DNA of 25,284 bases from Trichoplax sp. H2 (taxonomy: Eukaryota > Placozoa > Uniplacotomia > Trichoplacea), in contig NOWV01000401.1 in assembly GCA_003344405.1 (NCBI GenBank), positions 1 to 25,284 on the forward strand, in the 5' to 3' direction. A program made the position numbers and the translations under genes. The stretch's first letter is position 1, and every line of letters starts with the position of its first letter. Positions 20,894 to 25,284 of the stretch are shown here, piece by piece. The notes beneath the pieces were generated by a model, which searched no databases, was not told the DNA's origin, and saw only the letters and a list, made by a program, of their open reading frames with translations.

Positions 20894-23228
20894 TTCGTGC
20901 TACCAATTAAAATCTTAGCTAGAATGACTTGCTCTAAATGTTCTACAAGTTTGAATATCTCAGCAAGACTAGCGGATTATAAAATATAGTTTATGTCTAA
21001 AACAATTAAGTTTGTATAATTCTTAAGATTTAAAATATCTTAGCAAAGAAGCTATTAAGAAATGTACTCGCCCTGAGCTAGCTAAAGAATATAATTATAA
21101 TTAATTAATTATATGATCAGTCTAAGTATACCGTACATAGATTTTACGATTAAATCATCTGTATGATTATATTAAAATATACTTTTCATAAGGGCTTACT
21201 ATCTAAATTTCCAATTATATGAAGGCATTTCCTAGTTATTCAATGTTAATTGCATCTTACAGGGATTAAAAGTATGGTAATGCTTACGTTAGGGTAATTT
21301 TGTTAGCTTGGTCTTGTTCGGATAGCTTTTAATTTAGGTTAACTAGCATATCTTATAGCATTTTCTAATTGCAATCAGTGGCGCTAAAATTAATGACCGT
21401 ATATGGTAGCTTGGATTAACTTATGTAATAATTTCAGTTAATTGTGATTGCAATATACAATCACAGTCTATGGCAATATGGAGTTAAGGACTTCGTGACA
21501 TGGAAAAACCACGATATATAGTATGTAATAAATTAATGATGATGATTATTCATCACGATGCACCTGCATCTAGAACTACCATGATTTTAACTAACTTACA
21601 AGTAGACTATATACAATCTCGAGAATGTTTTGTGAAAGAATATATTAATCTTACTATCTTGTTTTTATCATGTCGATGGCTAGAGAATTGTAAATAAAGT
21701 TATCAATTATTAAATCGATTTATTTGAAGGTGGTTATTTCTAATTATATCACATAGCTATCGCAAAAACGTATATGAACCTAAAATTTCGTATAGCATAG
21801 TTTATTCTTAAGTTTAGTGTTTAACTTATAAGAAAGTAAAGGTGTACAAAGCATTGAAAATTCTCAGATTTAGAGATATATGCTCCTAAGGGTTTCCTAA
21901 CTGGATAAAATTTTACTTTAGCTATTGCATAATAACCAGCTACGGTAAGCTTACTGATTGAAAATTAGCATTTTGCTTATTAATACATTTAAGGCCGTCC
22001 GAGATATCACGTCTGTTGCCATGAAGCACGATAAGTTATATTAATTTTATGTCAATTATAATTTTGAGGACGAATAAGATAGCTGAGAAAGAAAATATTA
22101 GGCCCGGCTCAATAATGAGTAGCTCATTAGTTATTTGCGGTCTATTGGCATGCATACTCAATGCTGTGGGGTTATCTCGTGCTGTGTCCGATATAATCGG
22201 TCTTGTATAACATGACTATGGCAGGCAACAAAAGTAACTTAATCTGCTCCCAATATAGGTGACTGCAGTCTTTTTTAGACTATTAGACACAGTATTATTT
22301 TAAATTTAAACTGTCCGATACTATATAATTTTTCCAAGTAATTTATTAAAAACCTAATATTTTATTGAAAGATACGTATAGTAACGGTAAATTAAAAGTA
22401 AGCAATTTATGAATTACTTGATATTACAAATCTCCTTTGTAAGAAGAAATCGGGTCTTAAACACCATCTTCACTAGTATTCGTGTTCCCAACTAACTTAG
22501 AGACCTACCGTAGTTGAACTAACTGTCAGCTACACAAATAAGCTACTAATGAGTAATAGTTTTAAATACTTCACTTTATTAACGTTAAACTTAGTCTTAA
22601 AATGTACTAAAGAAAAACGTAAGAATATTCTTAGCAATAATTAGTCAAAAGATCCTGCAAATGACTGACTGGAACTGATCAGCTAAGCTAGTGCTCGGCT
22701 TTTTATAGTCTCGGCCAACGCCGATGGTACACGTGTGAATATTCTTGACATAGCGACTTACACTTAAGGTATTATTAATTAACGTTTACTGACTAAGCGT
22801 ATTAGCCCCGACTCGTCAACAATATAGAACTTTCTGATAGCTTGGCAATAACAAGTACTTATTAATAAATATTAATATCTAATAAGCTACTGGAGCAAAC
22901 AATAATTTGAATGAGATATTTTAATTAACATAGCAATTAATATTTCGGAGCATGGCTCCGTAACACTGATAAAGCCGTAAAAGTGTCCATATTTTCTTCG
23001 AGTTGCAATGCGCTTTTAGCGCAAAGTGAGGGCTAGCAAAGGAATGTAATAACATCGTCTATTAAAAGAGTTATGGCAAATTAAAGATATATCGAAGAAT
23101 CTTCTAAACAAATACATGCTGTATTAAATGACAATGAAGTAAAAAATACGATAGACACACTCTAAAGAAATTGATTTTTGATTTCAATAACTCGATAATT
23201 TAACTATTAAAATTAGTTTTGCCTACAG
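20894..23228. other. Region downstream of the receptor, no gene recognised
   Basis: This contains the 3' untranslated region of the receptor and intergenic DNA. An AATAAA hexamer at 21693-21698 is the first canonical poly(A) signal I found after the stop codon, about 800 bases away, so the true end may use a variant signal nearer by. An eight-base perfect inverted repeat (TGTGATTG and CAATCACA) lies near 21443-21465. The 60-odd-codon plus-strand frame at 21500-21697 shows no domain. Confidence 0.5.
22946..22967. repeat. Copy of a dispersed 22-base repeat with hairpin
   Basis: CGGAGC, ATG, GCTCCG forms a six-base stem, followed by TAACACT. The same 22 bases occur at 3611-3632 with three mismatches, sharing GCTCCGTAACACT exactly. 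It may be a piece of a dispersed element. Confidence 0.5.
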
Positions 23229-24212
23229 AAATTTGTTTAAAAATCATGTAAGAGACATGAACTTTATAAGGTCTATAAAAGTCTTAAAAATTTGTTAGCG
23301 AGTAATTAGAACACAAGCTTATCCTGCTACTGAAAAATAAAACAGCTTGAAACTACACGAGAAAAAAATGATATGTTCTAACGGTACTAGGTTTGTTCAA
23401 GAAATATCATAAAGTTGTTGTATTACAATCAAATTAAATAAATGAATTATGTGCTTTGCACCATTAACTAATCTTAATATAGCATTTCATCCGTGAATGT
23501 ATTGTTGAAAAGTGGTATTCTAGAAGCATAGCTGTGAATATAGTAGTGCCTAGCTATTACCGGGATATAAATAATGTCGAATGGTAATACTATCAGTTAA
23601 TTATTAACAAATAAGTAAATTATCGTAAACCGTCAGCAAAGCGACGTGAATTTGTACTAGTAATATCTATTTATACATTATTTTCTTAAATAAATTCAGT
23701 TCTACGTTCAAGATTCGCCTAATCAAAGCTATTAATACTATTACTAAAGAATCCTAAGCGAAAACCATATTCATGAATTGGCGAAAAACGATTTTAAAAA
23801 CTTGCCATATCTAGAAAATTTGTAAGTTCTACGAGCAATCATTATAGTTCTCTATATATTCACATCTCGTGATAGTGCAGACTGTACTAAGTAAAAATAT
23901 ATTGTCAGTTACATGGCTTTGTATTCTGCACTTCTACTAAAAGTATTCAAAAAGTATCGGAATAATCTACAATTACAGAGGCCTCAACCTTAACAAAATT
24001 CAAACACTATCGGATGGCTACTTTAAGAATACCATTACGACCGAATTGTAACCATGGCTTCGGGAACTATACTACGTAGCTTTGATACAATTTCGCTTTT
24101 CGAAAAAATTAAGAGTAGCACTATTTACTTTCGGTACGAAGTAGATATCTCAGTGGAAATAAAATCGAAGCTTGTCGAATTCGTTATTTGGCTTAACAAC
24201 GCTACAACATCT
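23229..24212 (+). pseudogene. Second, decayed LRR exon cluster (LGR-like fragment)
   Basis: Four LRR-type exons with the same phase-2 design as the large receptor gene. 23229-23293 follows a CCTACAG acceptor and reads NLFKNHVRDM, but it is one base out of phase at its GTTAGC donor. 23750-23821 is an intact 72-base exon (ILSENHIHEL, then DFKNLPYLENL) with a GTAAGT donor. 23979-24047 is an intact 69-base exon (GLNLNKIQTL) with a GTAACC donor. 24145-24212 starts YLSGNKIE and ends FGLTTLQHL, but the halves are in different frames, so it is one base short of 69. No signal peptide, N-cap or seven-helix domain was found on either side within the window. Probably a remnant of a tandem duplicate; less likely, part of a live gene with sequence errors. 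Confidence 0.65.
23750..23821 (+). CDS. Intact 72-base LRR exon of the second cluster
   Basis: A CTAAAG acceptor and GTAAGT donor bracket a 24-residue repeat with L2, N5, I7, L10, F15, L18, L21 and L24 all in place. By eye it shares about 11 of 24 residues with the LRR exon at 14939-15010 of the large gene, although several of those are family consensus positions. Confidence 0.7.
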
Positions 24213-25284
24213 GTAAATAATAAACAATTATATTACAGATTTATTTTAAATTAATTATTAAATTCTCATATTCGTGTTATCAGTTTTAAATTTACGATTC
24301 GACTTTTAGTTTGTTATATGAGGGTACAAAAATAGATAGATATTTATGATTGAAAGTAGATACCTAATATTAATTAAAAATTAATTAAAAGTAATCCTTT
24401 CACTTTTCCTAAAATGTATTTGTCACAAAACAGCTTTGCAACAAGATAATGTAATGTACGATCAATAAGTTAATTCCTTGAATTACGTATCAAGGAACGA
24501 TATCTGCACTATCAAAAACCCTCTTGCTCTACTAGCAGACTACACAAAGACTTTGACGCCTCGTATTTTACGTTAAACTCTAAGTTTGAGAATCTACTTT
24601 ATTACACGATATACTGCATTTATATATTCTTCTTCAATAGCTCATGAGTCACAGTTAGTACGATTAATTTTGGAATCATTTACTGAATTAGATATTAGTT
24701 TTAGCTACGACTCCCTTAATACTGACAACAGTATTTACGAATATAGACATTAGATGACTAATGCAGAATAGTCAGATTACGACATGTTGTCACAACCCTC
24801 ACTTGTGGCAAAGGAAAGTAAAGAACTCTAGTGTAGTTACTTAAAACTTGGGCTATTTCTCCCAGTGCTTTTAGTTTCTATGAGAGAAGTATTTGAGAAC
24901 TCGATTTCTCGGCTGATCTCCACAGACAACTGACTAATTATTACACTATTCTTCACGATATGAGCCTAGCCGTTTCTTGAGCAATTACCTTTTTTTATTC
25001 TACAAACACACGCGCTTAAATAGGTTTCTACAGTGAATTCCAATATTAACGAGAGAGAATTCATGCTTTACAAGTTACATTAATTAGTATAATACCATTA
25101 CTAAATATACATGTCGATATTCTCAGACTTAGATAGCTACAAGCTATCAGGTGTTAAGACGCTTAACCTTCATCCATATACAGCTCAATTTTTAGAGATT
25201 AACATACCTTATAAACCTACAGTAAATTAACTGCTAACAACTTCTATTTTTATCTCATTTCTATCATCCTATTATCAGCTACAA
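24213..25284. other. Right flank, no gene recognised
   Basis: AT-rich sequence after the decayed LRR cluster. I found no further LRR exon, no seven-helix exon and no open frame of note. A live parent of the cluster would have to continue beyond the window. Confidence 0.45.

Noticed and set aside
24054-24254. A 66-codon plus-strand frame.
   Set aside because: It reads through the frame-broken LRR exon at 24145-24212 in a different frame and shows no domain of its own.

Overview
The window looks like nuclear DNA from an early-branching animal. It is very AT-rich, genes are cut into many short exons by GT-AG introns of roughly 100 to 700 bases, and both recognisable genes belong to animal families. 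A placozoan such as Trichoplax or a relative fits the composition, intron size and receptor type, but that is an inference. No bacterial features, rRNA, tRNA or CRISPR array were seen.

Layout: (1) 1-2567, minus strand: a gene matching GINM1 (glycoprotein integral membrane protein 1). It has three well-supported exons (2379-2567, 1967-2272, 1888 downward); its 3' end and membrane anchor are unresolved. (2) 2568-6219: apparently non-coding, with a 22-base tandem repeat at 3323-3423 and smaller repeats. (3) 6220-20893, plus strand: one complete gene for a leucine-rich-repeat G-protein-coupled receptor (LGR-like). I assembled it by hand as 38 exons and about 1225 residues: signal peptide, 21-base microexon, cysteine-rich LRR N-cap, 34 LRRs each on its own phase-2 exon, then one large exon with the cysteine hinge and the seven-helix domain. 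(4) 20894-23228: no gene recognised. (5) 23229-24212: a short second LRR exon cluster, two exons intact and two frame-broken, with no seven-helix domain in view; a probable decayed relative of the large gene. (6) 24213-25284: nothing recognised.

The receptor is the main interest. Its repeat array is about twice as long as in the longest familiar LGRs. The first 11 repeats are all exactly 72 bases, while the following 23 vary from 63 to 84. Its introns hold at least three further LRR-like exons broken by a stop, a frameshift or a shifted acceptor. The seven-helix domain keeps the disulphide cysteines and helix-4 tryptophan but has lost the E/DRY, NPxxY and helix-2 Asp signatures. Because every LRR exon starts and ends in phase 2, repeats can be gained, lost or skipped without breaking the frame, which may explain the intact, drifting and dead repeats side by side.
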